Below are positions 12,467-21,132 of a stretch of 32,374 nt of DNA, piece by piece. Both the position numbers and the translations under genes were made by a program. Positions within the stretch are counted from its first letter, which is position 1; each line of letters begins with the position of its first letter. The stretch covers positions 1-32,374 of the forward strand of contig CADAKW010000014.1 in assembly GCA_902788645.1 (NCBI GenBank). Reading direction: 5' to 3'. The notes beneath the pieces were generated by a model. It did not search any database, was not told where the DNA came from, and saw nothing but the letters and a program-made list of their open reading frames with translations. The stretch is from an uncultured Lachnospiraceae bacterium. Lineage in GTDB: Bacteria > Bacillota > Clostridia > Lachnospirales > Lachnospiraceae.

Positions 12467-13696
12467 TTACAGACGAAAATCAATGTCAACGTCATTGTCC
12501 ATATCTGAATAAGCCTTTCGCATTGTAAATCCACCCTTTTTGGTCTTTGCCGGCTGTATACCGATATTAATGACCAGCCCAATGCCTATCATCGATGACA
12601 TCATGGAACTGAGACCATTACTCAGGAACGGCAACGGCAGACCGGTATTCGGAAAAAGGAAGGTCACAACGCATATATTACTGAACACCTGGAACATAAA
12701 CATCGCAGAAACCCCAACTGCGATCAGCATGCCCAGGAAATCCTGTGCTTTTCTGGCAACACGGAAACACTTAAATATCAAAATACCAAATAACAGCAGT
12801 ACCAGACAACATCCAAGAAAACCAAACTCCTCTGAAATAACACTCCAGATAAAGTCACTCTCCCGGATCGATACGCTGGAATATGCCCTGGAGCTTCCTG
12901 CTCTGGCGCCATCCTTCAAAAACTTGCCATAGAGGCCACCCTCTGCAATGGCATTAACAGAAGATGTCTGCTGACGGTTTAGATCCACGATCCTTTTCAC
13001 CGTGGAATCCTGATTCTTAAAAGCAAAGACACGGTCATACTGATATCCCTGAAGCAGGAGATTCCCCGGCTGCTGAACATACCAGTAAACAATTAACGTG
13101 ATCGGAAGTCCCACGGATATGATCGGTACGATCACCCGGTACGACAGACCTGCAACAAATGTCATCACTGCCATCACAAAAAGAATGACAAGACTTGATG
13201 ACAGATCCGGCTGTATCACGATCGCACCAAACGCCGGCAGAGTCAATAACACGATCCATACCACAGCTTTGAACTGATCCAGCTGTTTTCGTATTTTGCA
13301 GAAAAGTACCGCCAGTGTCAATATAAATATGATCTTTAACAGCTCTGACGGCTGAAAAGTTATACTTCCCACAGGCAGCCTGATCCAACGGGTAGAGCCG
13401 GTATCAAGATCCGTTCCGATCCCCGGGATCTTGGTCATAAGCACAAGCATGATCCCAATGAAAAAATAAACGGCTACAAACCTGCATATAAAATGATAAT
13501 CCAGTACAGACAAAAAAGCAACTATAAAAAGACCCAGGATCATTCCTATGAGCTGACCCCTCATATATCCGGCTCCCTTTTCCGCACCCCCGGCCAGTTT
13601 CAGGGTAAACGCACTGATCATGCACAAAATCACTACAATGATAACCAGTGAATAGTTAAAATTGCGCCAATCATATTGCTTTAGTCTGTTTAACAT
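12467..13696 (-). CDS. rodA: RodA/FtsW/SpoVE-family peptidoglycan glycosyltransferase
   Basis: A 409-aa SEDS-family membrane protein with about ten hydrophobic segments. It polymerises lipid II into glycan strands and works with a class B PBP, here presumably PBP2 at 15735-18593. Recognisable segments are STRWIRLPVGSITFQPSELLKIIF (about 101-124), the VIQPDLSSSLVILF region (160-173) with the conserved Asp, and the C-terminal NTGLPLPFLSNGLSSM loop (about 349-364), which fits TGLPLPFxSxGGS. The end (about 385-409) is a charged cytoplasmic tail. RodA rather than FtsW is inferred from the mre/pbp2 context. It starts 16 nt after minE. Confidence 0.93.
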   Translation of the reverse strand: MLNRLKQYDWRNFNYSLVIIVVILCMISAFTLKLAGGAEKGAGYMRGQLIGMILGLFIVAFLSVLDYHFICRFVAVYFFIGIMLVLMTKIPGIGTDLDTGSTRWIRLPVGSITFQPSELLKIIFILTLAVLFCKIRKQLDQFKAVVWIVLLTLPAFGAIVIQPDLSSSLVILFVMAVMTFVAGLSYRVIVPIISVGLPITLIVYWYVQQPGNLLLQGYQYDRVFAFKNQDSTVKRIVDLNRQQTSSVNAIAEGGLYGKFLKDGARAGSSRAYSSVSIRESDFIWSVISEEFGFLGCCLVLLLFGILIFKCFRVARKAQDFLGMLIAVGVSAMFMFQVFSNICVVTFLFPNTGLPLPFLSNGLSSMMSSMIGIGLVINIGIQPAKTKKGGFTMRKAYSDMDNDVDIDFRL

Positions 13697-13712
13697 GTGT
13701 CTTTACTTCCTC

Positions 13713-14006
13713 TCAATGCTGCTGTGATCTTCTGAAATTTCTCGAGCCCTTGATCGGGATGTTGGCCATAACCGCATTGACCGGTGTCGCTCCATCCTCC
13801 AGCTCCATCTGCTTCACTTTGATGTCAAGACCCTCTACGTCGATTTCAACATACTTGGAAATGACCTGAATGATCTCATTTTTCATCTGTTCCATAATTT
13901 CCGGCGAGCACACTGCCCGATCAGAGGTAATGGCTACCTTGAGACGATTTTTTGCGTTCTCTCCGCTTTTCACGTCACTTTTAAAAAAACTTGAGAAAAA
14001 TCCCAT
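13713..14006 (-). CDS. minE: Cell division topological specificity factor MinE
   Basis: This 97-aa protein stimulates MinD ATPase and drives Min patterning. It begins with a short amphipathic membrane-targeting stretch (MGFFSSFF). The anti-MinCD segment is about 15-32 (SGENAKNRLKVAITSDRA), and the topological specificity domain follows, including EIIQVISKYVEID (44-56) and ANIPIKGS (83-90). Its presence, rather than only MinJ/DivIVA, means the organism can run an oscillating or MinE-patterned Min system beside a DivIVA protein. It is third in minC-minD-minE, 77 nt after minD, with a small hairpin in the gap. Confidence 0.95.
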   Translation of the reverse strand: MGFFSSFFKSDVKSGENAKNRLKVAITSDRAVCSPEIMEQMKNEIIQVISKYVEIDVEGLDIKVKQMELEDGATPVNAVMANIPIKGSRNFRRSQQH

Positions 14007-14028
14007 TCCAAACCTCCATCTACACCGA

Positions 14029-14051
14029 ATAACCGAAATTGCTCCGGTTAT
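14029..14051 (-). other. Hairpin in the minD-minE gap
   Basis: ATAACCG (14029-14035) and CGGTTAT (14045-14051) form a 7-bp stem with a 9-nt loop. No T-tract follows, so it is not a terminator. It may protect or separate the minD and minE parts of the message (inference). Confidence 0.4.
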
Positions 14052-14083
14052 CAGCGAATTTATCCTTTATTTTGAATCACTAT

Positions 14084-14872
14084 CTACTTCTTTAAGATTG
14101 AAGCCAGCTTCTGGAATAAACCTTTCTTGGCCTCAAAATCAATAAAATCTACCTGCTCGCCTACAATACGCTTGCAAATGTTCATATAGGCCTGTCCTGC
14201 CATACAGTCAGAGCCCACAAGCGGCTCACCGTTGTTGGCAGAGATAACAATATGCTCGTCGTCCGGAACAACACCGATCAGATCCACTGCAAGGATCTCC
14301 ACAACATCATCACTTGACATCATATCGCCACTCTTTACCATATCGACACGGAGACGGTTTACGATCAGATGTGTCTGTCCAATCTCATTTGCCTCCAGCA
14401 GTCCGATGATACGATCTGCATCACGGACAGCAGACACCTCAGGGGTTGTCACAACCAAAGCACGGTCAGCTCCGGCAATGGCATTCTTAAAGCCCTGCTC
14501 AATCCCGGCCGGACAATCCATCAATATGTAATCAAATTCCTCTTTCAGCTCATCAGCAAGCTTTTTCATCTGCTCAGGTGTTACCGCTGTCTTGTCCTTT
14601 GTCTGTGCGGATGGCAGCAGATAAAGGTTTGGATAACGCTTGTCCTTGATCAAAGCCTGTTTGATACGGCAGTTATTTTCTACAACATCCACCAGATTGT
14701 AGACGATGCGGTTCTCCAGTCCCATGATCACGTCAAGATTACGAAGTCCTATATCTGTATCGATCAGCACTACCTTCTTTCCCATCATGGCAAGTCCGGT
14801 ACCTACATTAGCCGTAGTGGTAGTCTTACCAACGCCGCCTTTTCCGGATGTGATTACAATAACCTCTCCCAT
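14084..14872 (-). CDS. minD: Septum site-determining ATPase MinD
   Basis: A 262-aa deviant Walker ATPase that binds membrane in its ATP form and recruits MinC. The Walker A motif is SGKGGVGKTT (9-18) with signature K11. The switch and Walker B region includes DTDIGLRNLD (38-47) and MDCPAGIEQGF (118-128). The C-terminus KKGLFQKLASILKK (249-262) is the amphipathic membrane-targeting helix. The ATG at 14872 has GGAGG upstream. It lies 96 nt after minC, a larger gap than elsewhere in the operon, with no convincing promoter seen in it. Confidence 0.97.
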   Translation of the reverse strand: MGEVIVITSGKGGVGKTTTTANVGTGLAMMGKKVVLIDTDIGLRNLDVIMGLENRIVYNLVDVVENNCRIKQALIKDKRYPNLYLLPSAQTKDKTAVTPEQMKKLADELKEEFDYILMDCPAGIEQGFKNAIAGADRALVVTTPEVSAVRDADRIIGLLEANEIGQTHLIVNRLRVDMVKSGDMMSSDDVVEILAVDLIGVVPDDEHIVISANNGEPLVGSDCMAGQAYMNICKRIVGEQVDFIDFEAKKGLFQKLASILKK

Positions 14873-14968
14873 TTTTATTTCCTCCTAATTATTAAAGTGT
14901 TAATCTATGATGCACTGCCAGTCTGCAGTTACATTTCATTTATGACACGGACATCCCTGTCCACATAT

Positions 14969-15703
14969 CTATGACAGCCGGATATCACTCATTACATCCT
15001 TGTCCAATGGCTCAATATAGATATTGCCATCCTCCCAGAATGCGATCTTGGTTTCTTTTTCCTCCCGGCCCCTGCCTTTCTTTTTAGGCTTATTCTGCTG
15101 ATCCGGCGATCTGGCGATCGTATCCGCAATACGGATCTGCACCGGTTTCATATCTAAGGCTATCACAAATGCGTCAACATTTCCAGCAGAACCTGCAAAA
15201 ACATTTCCTTTCAGTGATCCCAGAATAATGACATTTCCCTTTGAGATCACCTTGGCTCCGTTATTGACATCTCCCAATATGATAACACTTGTCTCAACGT
15301 CCAGAACCTGTCCGGAACGAAGATTTCCCTTAAAAAAGAAACCGGTTCCATTGTCATTTTGAAGCAGATTGGCCGATGTGTCCCCGTCCGGGGTATCCTT
15401 TACTCCGGAAACGGCATTCTGAACTGCCTGCGCAAATACTGCCTCCTTCTCCGGATCTTCGTCAAGAACGCAGACGATCTGCAGGCGGCAGTTTTCCCGG
15501 ATGATCTCCAGGATCTCATCCTGCTCCTTCTCATTTAACTCTCTGCCCTGAAAGGTAACTGCCTTCTTGGCATCTCCCCAAAAATCAGCGGCAGAAGCAA
15601 ACTTATCTTTGACTTCATTCTTCAAGAGCTCCCACTCTGCAGCCGGATCCAGCTTCAAAATGATTCCTGATCTTGATCCTGTTATTTTAACTATATCTGC
15701 CAT
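14969..15703 (-). CDS. minC: Septum site-determining protein MinC
   Basis: A 244-aa FtsZ-assembly inhibitor brought to the membrane by MinD. The N-terminal FtsZ-interacting domain is about 1-100. The C-terminal beta-helix domain (about 118-200) contains the family sequences LRSGQVLDVETSVIILGDVNNGAKVISKGNVIILGSLKGNVFAG, the last part being the MinD-binding face. After it comes a basic segment (QQNKPKKKGRGREEK, about 203-217) and a short tail with IYIEP, somewhat longer than in E. coli MinC (231 aa). It is 31 nt after pbp2. Confidence 0.95.
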   Translation of the reverse strand: MADIVKITGSRSGIILKLDPAAEWELLKNEVKDKFASAADFWGDAKKAVTFQGRELNEKEQDEILEIIRENCRLQIVCVLDEDPEKEAVFAQAVQNAVSGVKDTPDGDTSANLLQNDNGTGFFFKGNLRSGQVLDVETSVIILGDVNNGAKVISKGNVIILGSLKGNVFAGSAGNVDAFVIALDMKPVQIRIADTIARSPDQQNKPKKKGRGREEKETKIAFWEDGNIYIEPLDKDVMSDIRLS

Positions 15704-15734
15704 ATCACTGCTCCCATTCTAATACATTTATTGA

Positions 15735-18593
15735 CTAATCATTGGTTCTTGCATAGTGGCCCACGGATGTTGCCTTGCCTCCGGATACCTTTTTATCTCC
15801 AAAATAATACTGATACACATCTCTTGCACATTCCATCGCATAAGAGGAGGTATAACCATTCGGAATAACACAGCTTACGGATATCTCCGGATTCTCATAC
15901 GGACCATAGGAAAGGAAATATGCATGGTTTGGATGAAGCGTATTCTGCTGTGCCGTACCGGTCTTTCCGGCAAATTTCTTTTTCATTCCCGCAAAAATGC
16001 TGCCATGCTCTGCCCCGTTTACTACGCGGTACATACCGTTGTGTACAGCCTGCCAGGTAGACTGAGCCACCTGCACCTTATTTCTGACCTTTGCGGAATT
16101 GTTTAATACCGTCTTGCCATCAACATCCTTGATCTTGTCCACCAGAGTCAGATCATAACAGGTACCACTGTTGGCTACCGTTGTCACATATCTGGCAAGC
16201 TGAATCGGTGCATAAGCATGACTGCCCTGACCAATAGAAGAACGTATAATATCTGTCGTGGAAAAATGCGGTGATGACTCCGTGATCTCCACACCGGATT
16301 TATCGGTCAAGCCAAACATATCCGCATATTTCTTCAGACGGGCAAGACCACCGCTGTCATTCACCTTTCCATTATGACCATTTCCGAGACGATAACCCAT
16401 CTCATAGAAAAATACATTACAGGAATGCTCTAACGCCCCTGCCACAGTCAGATTTCCATGGGAAGAGGTACTCCAACACTTTGGCGCTCCATACGCCGGT
16501 GCCTTACTGAAGGTCACCGTATCATAAACAGTACTACCCGGAGTAATAAGTCCCTCCTGTAAAGATGCCACAGATGTCACCATCTTAAAGGTGGAACCTG
16601 GTGCGATCTCCTGCTGTGTCGGACGATTCAAAAGAGGCGAAGCCGTACTGTCCTTCAGATAAGTATAAAAGTAATCGGAATCTACCTGATTTGCCATCTT
16701 GTTGTTGTCATAGCTTGGATACGTCACCATCGCCTTGACGTCACCGGTATTGACATCGGTAACAATAATAGATCCGGAACACGGATCCAGACCCAGCTGT
16801 CCCGGCGTGATCTCAAGCTTCTTGATCTTGCGGATCAGGAAGGAATATGGCGATGTGATGCCATTCTTTACCTGACTGTACTCCTGCGCATTGTACTTAA
16901 TGTCTCCCTGATCAAATAAAAGCAGACAAATGTCCCGTCCCGAGAGCTCATAATGATAGATCATATAGCTATAGATCATCTTGGTAAATGTAGTATCATT
17001 TTCTAATAAATCAATGCCATAGTCAACCAGTTTTTTATAAATTTCCTGGGTGCTGTAAAAATCATTTCCAATATTTAATTTGTCCAGATCGATCCACTGC
17101 TTCGATATCGCATACTGGAGATATTTACTCAGGCTGACCGATCCGTTTGCATAACCCTTGTATGTGGCATCCGACGTATCCACTGATTTCTGGGAGCTGT
17201 CAGACTCACTGCTTTTGGTGATCACAACGGAATTTTCTGTCAAAATTTTGTAAAAATAATCCAGAAAATCATTGATATCTGATGACAGGCTCTTTGCATT
17301 GGCTGTGCTTCCGGATGCCAAAAGCTGTCGAACCCTGCGAACGATCACTTTCTTTTTATTTTTGTATTTCTTTAATGTTGCCTTTTCCAGAGTCGATGCG
17401 TCATCGTCGTTAAAACGTTCCACATTGACAATATTGTTCTTGATGATGGCATTGTACACATCATAGATCGGCACGCGGATATCCTTTGTGGAATGACCTC
17501 TTGTTCCTGCATCCATGCTGTTATTGATATTGGAGATCAGAATACCTGCGATCCTCTCCTCCAGAAGATGGTAACACTCCTCCTGAAGCTTGGCATCAAT
17601 GGTCAGATACAGATCATTACCAGCCACGGGATCCTTGGTCGTCTTCTCGGAAATGATCCGGCTGGTTCCGCCGTCTACCGTGATCTCCTTGCTTCCCTTG
17701 GTACCTCTCAGATATTCCTCATAGGTGCTTTCCAGTCCGGAGATACCGATCTGGTCATCTGCAGAATAAACAGACTCTTCGCCATCCTTCTCCAGCTCCT
17801 CCAGCTTTTCAGCCGATATCGAACCTGTATATCCCAGCATATGGGCAAAATATTTACTCTTTTTATATACACGGGATGTATTCTGATCGATATCAACACC
17901 CGGCAGAAGCTCGCTGTTCTCCTTGATCGCTGCCACTGTATTTTCATCTACATTTTTGGCCAGGGTAATATCCTGAAACTTTGCGTAACGGTTAATGAAC
18001 ATCGCATAACGCACTGCCAGAATGTCAATCGCCGTATCCTGATCATACTCTGAAGATATTTCAAATTTCTTGATCAGATAATCGTACATTTTCTGCGGTG
18101 TCGTATCCTTCTGCTCCTGTGTCAGAGCCTTGACGCCCCCCTGCACAGAATACGCATCTGCCAGATAACGTTCCAGCGAACTTCCCTCCACCTGATACTG
18201 GAGCTTTCCCTTTTCATACTGCAGATAATAATCTACAGATAACTCACTGCCGTGCTTCTGCAGAATATAAAGCAGACGGTGGATCATCTGGTTTTTTTCA
18301 TCATTGGTCATGCCGGACAACTTGGAAGTTTCCGAAAACACGATATTGTAGGATAATTTATTGTACGCAAGAAGTGTGCCGTTGCAGTCATAAATATTTC
18401 CTCTGGTAGCCTTAATATCCTTCTCCTTGATGGTATTGCTGGCCCCACTCGCAATAATGCTGTCTCTGTCCACGATCTGAAGTTCAAACATACGATTGAC
18501 AAGAATCGAAAAAAGAAGAACAAAAACAACCGTAATCGGCAATAATCTTGAATTGAAAAACATTTTAATATATTCTTTCAAATTGTCTAACAC
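15735..18593 (-). CDS. Penicillin-binding protein 2 (class B, elongation) with a large insertion
   Basis: A 952-aa class B transpeptidase that cross-links peptidoglycan during elongation with RodA. There is a cytoplasmic N-terminus, one transmembrane helix (about 17-35), and a pedestal/dimerisation domain (about 50-320, RGNIYDCNGTLLAYN at 64-78). The transpeptidase domain holds S667-T-F-K670, S724-C-N726 and K877-T-G879. Between TIDAKLQEECYHLLEERIAG (331-350) and GSIIVTDVNTGDVKAM (607-622), strands that are adjacent in E. coli PBP2, there are about 255 extra residues. The insertion is Lys/Ser/Tyr-rich and mostly helical in appearance, with no recognised domain. The start is GTG at 18593, with GGAG (18603-18606) 9 nt upstream; no in-frame ATG precedes the membrane helix. 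It lies between mreD and minC. Confidence 0.94.
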   Translation of the reverse strand: MLDNLKEYIKMFFNSRLLPITVVFVLLFSILVNRMFELQIVDRDSIIASGASNTIKEKDIKATRGNIYDCNGTLLAYNKLSYNIVFSETSKLSGMTNDEKNQMIHRLLYILQKHGSELSVDYYLQYEKGKLQYQVEGSSLERYLADAYSVQGGVKALTQEQKDTTPQKMYDYLIKKFEISSEYDQDTAIDILAVRYAMFINRYAKFQDITLAKNVDENTVAAIKENSELLPGVDIDQNTSRVYKKSKYFAHMLGYTGSISAEKLEELEKDGEESVYSADDQIGISGLESTYEEYLRGTKGSKEITVDGGTSRIISEKTTKDPVAGNDLYLTIDAKLQEECYHLLEERIAGILISNINNSMDAGTRGHSTKDIRVPIYDVYNAIIKNNIVNVERFNDDDASTLEKATLKKYKNKKKVIVRRVRQLLASGSTANAKSLSSDINDFLDYFYKILTENSVVITKSSESDSSQKSVDTSDATYKGYANGSVSLSKYLQYAISKQWIDLDKLNIGNDFYSTQEIYKKLVDYGIDLLENDTTFTKMIYSYMIYHYELSGRDICLLLFDQGDIKYNAQEYSQVKNGITSPYSFLIRKIKKLEITPGQLGLDPCSGSIIVTDVNTGDVKAMVTYPSYDNNKMANQVDSDYFYTYLKDSTASPLLNRPTQQEIAPGSTFKMVTSVASLQEGLITPGSTVYDTVTFSKAPAYGAPKCWSTSSHGNLTVAGALEHSCNVFFYEMGYRLGNGHNGKVNDSGGLARLKKYADMFGLTDKSGVEITESSPHFSTTDIIRSSIGQGSHAYAPIQLARYVTTVANSGTCYDLTLVDKIKDVDGKTVLNNSAKVRNKVQVAQSTWQAVHNGMYRVVNGAEHGSIFAGMKKKFAGKTGTAQQNTLHPNHAYFLSYGPYENPEISVSCVIPNGYTSSYAMECARDVYQYYFGDKKVSGGKATSVGHYARTND

Positions 18594-18632
18594 GACATCA
18601 CTCTCCTTTCTTTCTCCGGAACCTCATCCTTC

Positions 18633-19175
18633 TCATATGATCTTTTCCCTGTCCATCTCTATATGCTCCTCCAGAGAAACCCTTTCCTCCGGATTAAAAT
18701 ACTCTTTGATCCGCCGCATCACCATATAGATCAAAAGACCTACGATCAGTGTATAAATAGCCTCCGGGATCATGACATGCAGCAGATAAAACAAAAAGTC
18801 CATTCTGCCCCGCAGCATGAAACGACAGACATAATAAAGCAGGCCATATGCCAGATCACTCAGCACGATCGTGATCGCAGGAATATAAAGCTTGTCCTTA
18901 AAATATAACTTGTTTAACATGCCATTGATGTAACCGATAAAAGCATAGATCAATATGGTAAGCCCGATGACAGAATTAAACATGGCATCCACCAAAAGAC
19001 CGCCAACCACACCGGAAAACATCCCCAGTGTCCGGCCATACATCAGACCGGAAGCCGCTGTCACCATGATCAGTATGTTGGGAGCCACACCTCCCAGATG
19101 AAGATGACGAAATACAGTGGCCTGAAGCACAAAACATATAATATTTAACAATAACAGATAAATATAGCGTCTCAA
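18633..19175 (-). CDS. mreD: Rod shape-determining membrane protein MreD
   Basis: A 180-aa protein with five or six transmembrane helices, a partner of MreC in the elongasome. Typical elements are the short basic start (MRRYIYL), the P-N-I-L-I segment (33-37) and the GGLLVDAMF motif (58-66). The start is TTG at 19173-19175, overlapping the mreC stop (TTGA), with GGAGG about 10 nt upstream. No alternative ATG lies before the first helix. The overlap implies coupled translation with mreC. The C-terminal tail (about 155-180) is charged and cytoplasmic. Confidence 0.92.
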   Translation of the reverse strand: MRRYIYLLLLNIICFVLQATVFRHLHLGGVAPNILIMVTAASGLMYGRTLGMFSGVVGGLLVDAMFNSVIGLTILIYAFIGYINGMLNKLYFKDKLYIPAITIVLSDLAYGLLYYVCRFMLRGRMDFLFYLLHVMIPEAIYTLIVGLLIYMVMRRIKEYFNPEERVSLEEHIEMDREKII

Positions 19176-20035
19176 TTTAAAATATCCTCCAAATCACCGG
19201 AATCCTTTACCTCTGTAATAACCAGAACCATATCCAGTCCCGAAAAATCGGCTGCCGGTGTCAGATGCGCTGACTGTGTAATGTTGGATGAATCTGTCTT
19301 GATATCTCTGGCATAACCGATCAGAATACCCGGAAGATACTTGTCGCTGACCGGTGAAGTCACCACCTCGTAACCATCCTTGATCTTGGCATCTGCAGGA
19401 ATCCCCGAAATATCGATCATCCCTTTATTGATCAGCTTTAAATTACCATTGACAAAACACATGTCAGAGGTCTTGAGAAACGAACCGGTAACACTGCTCT
19501 CATCATCAATGATGGAGCGCACTCTGGCGTAAGATTTATTGACCTCTGTGACAATTCCCACCAGACCGTCTCCGGCAAGAACATTCATATTGACCTTAAG
19601 TCCGTCATTGGAACCTTTGTCAATAACAAAGCTGTTAAACCAGTTGCCGTCGCTGCTGATCACATGAGCTGCCACCTTAGGATAATCAGAGTACTTTTCA
19701 TCCAGATCATACAGCTTACGGAAATTGTCCAGATCATACTTGTCCTGCTGGAGCAGCCGGTTCTGCGCTGACAGCTCATCCACCTGCTGCTTCAATGAAT
19801 CGTTTTCTTTGGCCAGTTTTTTAACTGTTGTGGCATAGTCCATCCCATCCGCAACCACAAGCCCGATCTTGTTGATCCCGCGCTGCATAGGTGTCACCAC
19901 ACTGCCCACCGCCGCACGGATCGGCGTCATTTTATCCTGAAATCGAAATGAAATAATGATCAAAGCCACACAGACGATCGCAATGGTCATTAAAATATAT
20001 TTCGGATCCATGGTAATCTTTGTCCGTTTACGCAT
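19172..20035 (-). CDS. mreC: Rod shape-determining protein MreC
   Basis: A 287-aa bitopic protein with a basic cytoplasmic start, one transmembrane helix (about 12-29), a coiled coil (about 66-105, KKLAKENDSLKQQVDELSAQNRLLQQ) and the MreC beta-domain (about 115-275). That domain contains VISSDGNWFNSFVIDKGSNDGLKVNMNV, GLVGIVTEV and VVTSPVSDKYLPGILIGY, all family hallmarks. It tunes PBP2-RodA activity. GGAG is 8 nt before the ATG. It follows mreB by 32 nt and overlaps mreD. Confidence 0.95.
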   Translation of the reverse strand: MRKRTKITMDPKYILMTIAIVCVALIIISFRFQDKMTPIRAAVGSVVTPMQRGINKIGLVVADGMDYATTVKKLAKENDSLKQQVDELSAQNRLLQQDKYDLDNFRKLYDLDEKYSDYPKVAAHVISSDGNWFNSFVIDKGSNDGLKVNMNVLAGDGLVGIVTEVNKSYARVRSIIDDESSVTGSFLKTSDMCFVNGNLKLINKGMIDISGIPADAKIKDGYEVVTSPVSDKYLPGILIGYARDIKTDSSNITQSAHLTPAADFSGLDMVLVITEVKDSGDLEDILN

Positions 20036-20067
20036 TCCTAAAACTCCTTCATATCATAATATGTAGT

Positions 20068-21090
20068 CTATCTGGTGCTTTTCAACGGGATGCTGTATCT
20101 CGCTGCAATCTTTGGATGCTCCGCCAGATAACCCAGTCCGGAAACGACTGTCCGCTGTGCATGCTTCGTTGTGTTGATCCGGTATCTTGTCTCGTTGGCC
20201 ACCAGCTGATCCATGCCGCGGATCCAGGAGGAGCCCCCTGTCAGATAAATCCCCTTCTCCGCAATCTCCGAAGCGATCTCCGGAGGTGTCCTCTCCAGCA
20301 TAGAGCGTACCGCTGCCGATATGGTCATAAAAACGCCCTGTACCAGCGGAAAGATTTCAGAAGATGCAATGGTCACCTGCCCCGGAAGACCTTTCACAAT
20401 ATTCCTTCCCACTACTGTGACCGTCTCGTCCACAGGCACCGCAGACACCAGTGTTTTTTTGATCTGCTCCGCACTTTTTCTGCCTATGACAAAATTATGC
20501 TCCTTACGGATATAATTTATAATCTGCTCATCAAAATAGTTGCCTCCGTACGGCAGCAGCTTCGAAACAACAATGCCTCCCAGAGACAATACGGAAATCT
20601 CCGTCGTCTCCGCTCCCACATTGACGATCATGATCCCCCTGGCGTTTTCCACATCCAGGTTCAGCCCCAATGCATCTGCGATAGGCTTATGTATCAGAAA
20701 CACCTTGTGAGGCTTGCTCTCTCCCTCTGATACCACTCTGGAATAAGCATTCTTGTCCACCTCACGGATATCCGCCGGAACGGCAATATAAAAATCAGCA
20801 TTTTTCAATTTACGTTTGCCGGATATCTTTTCCAGCATAAAATTCCACAGAGAGATCATATCTCCCATCTGGGATATCACACCGTGTTCCAGCGGAAAAG
20901 ATACCTTGATATTGGGTGGAACCTTTTCAAACATCTCATATGCTTTATCCCCGATCGCCACCGGCCGCTGCTGTGGTCCCTTTCCCACTGTCGCCACCAC
21001 CGTGCGCTCATTCAGGATGATACCGTCTGATCTTTTATATACTTTGACTGTACCTGTTCCAAAATCAATACCATACGTTTTGTGTGCCAT
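20068..21090 (-). CDS. mreB: MreB-like actin homologue with a degenerate nucleotide pocket
   Basis: A 340-aa actin-fold protein that should form membrane-bound filaments guiding the elongasome. It aligns with MreB over its whole length: phosphate-1 YGIDFGTGTVKVY (6-18), the EISVLSLGGIV strand (164-174), IINYIRKEHNFVIG (190-203), TPPEIASEIAEKGIYLTGG (268-286). Several usually fixed residues are changed. The canonical IEEP before AAAIGA is I133-H-K-P136, so the catalytic Glu is missing. The phosphate-2 DIGGGTTE is N157-V-G-A-E-T-T-E164. GGG near residue 286 is GGS. It sits at the head of mreBCD, so it is probably the operon's working MreB, but its ATP turnover may be slow or absent (inference). 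A canonical MreB may exist elsewhere in the genome. Confidence 0.88.
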   Translation of the reverse strand: MAHKTYGIDFGTGTVKVYKRSDGIILNERTVVATVGKGPQQRPVAIGDKAYEMFEKVPPNIKVSFPLEHGVISQMGDMISLWNFMLEKISGKRKLKNADFYIAVPADIREVDKNAYSRVVSEGESKPHKVFLIHKPIADALGLNLDVENARGIMIVNVGAETTEISVLSLGGIVVSKLLPYGGNYFDEQIINYIRKEHNFVIGRKSAEQIKKTLVSAVPVDETVTVVGRNIVKGLPGQVTIASSEIFPLVQGVFMTISAAVRSMLERTPPEIASEIAEKGIYLTGGSSWIRGMDQLVANETRYRINTTKHAQRTVVSGLGYLAEHPKIAARYSIPLKSTR

Positions 21091-21132
21091 TGGAATACTC
21101 CCTTCGGTAATCTGAATCTATGTCAATCTCTT

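Noticed and set aside
20020..20730. 236-codon plus-strand frame opposite mreB
   Set aside because: Shadow of mreB; Cys/His/Arg-rich, no ribosome binding site.
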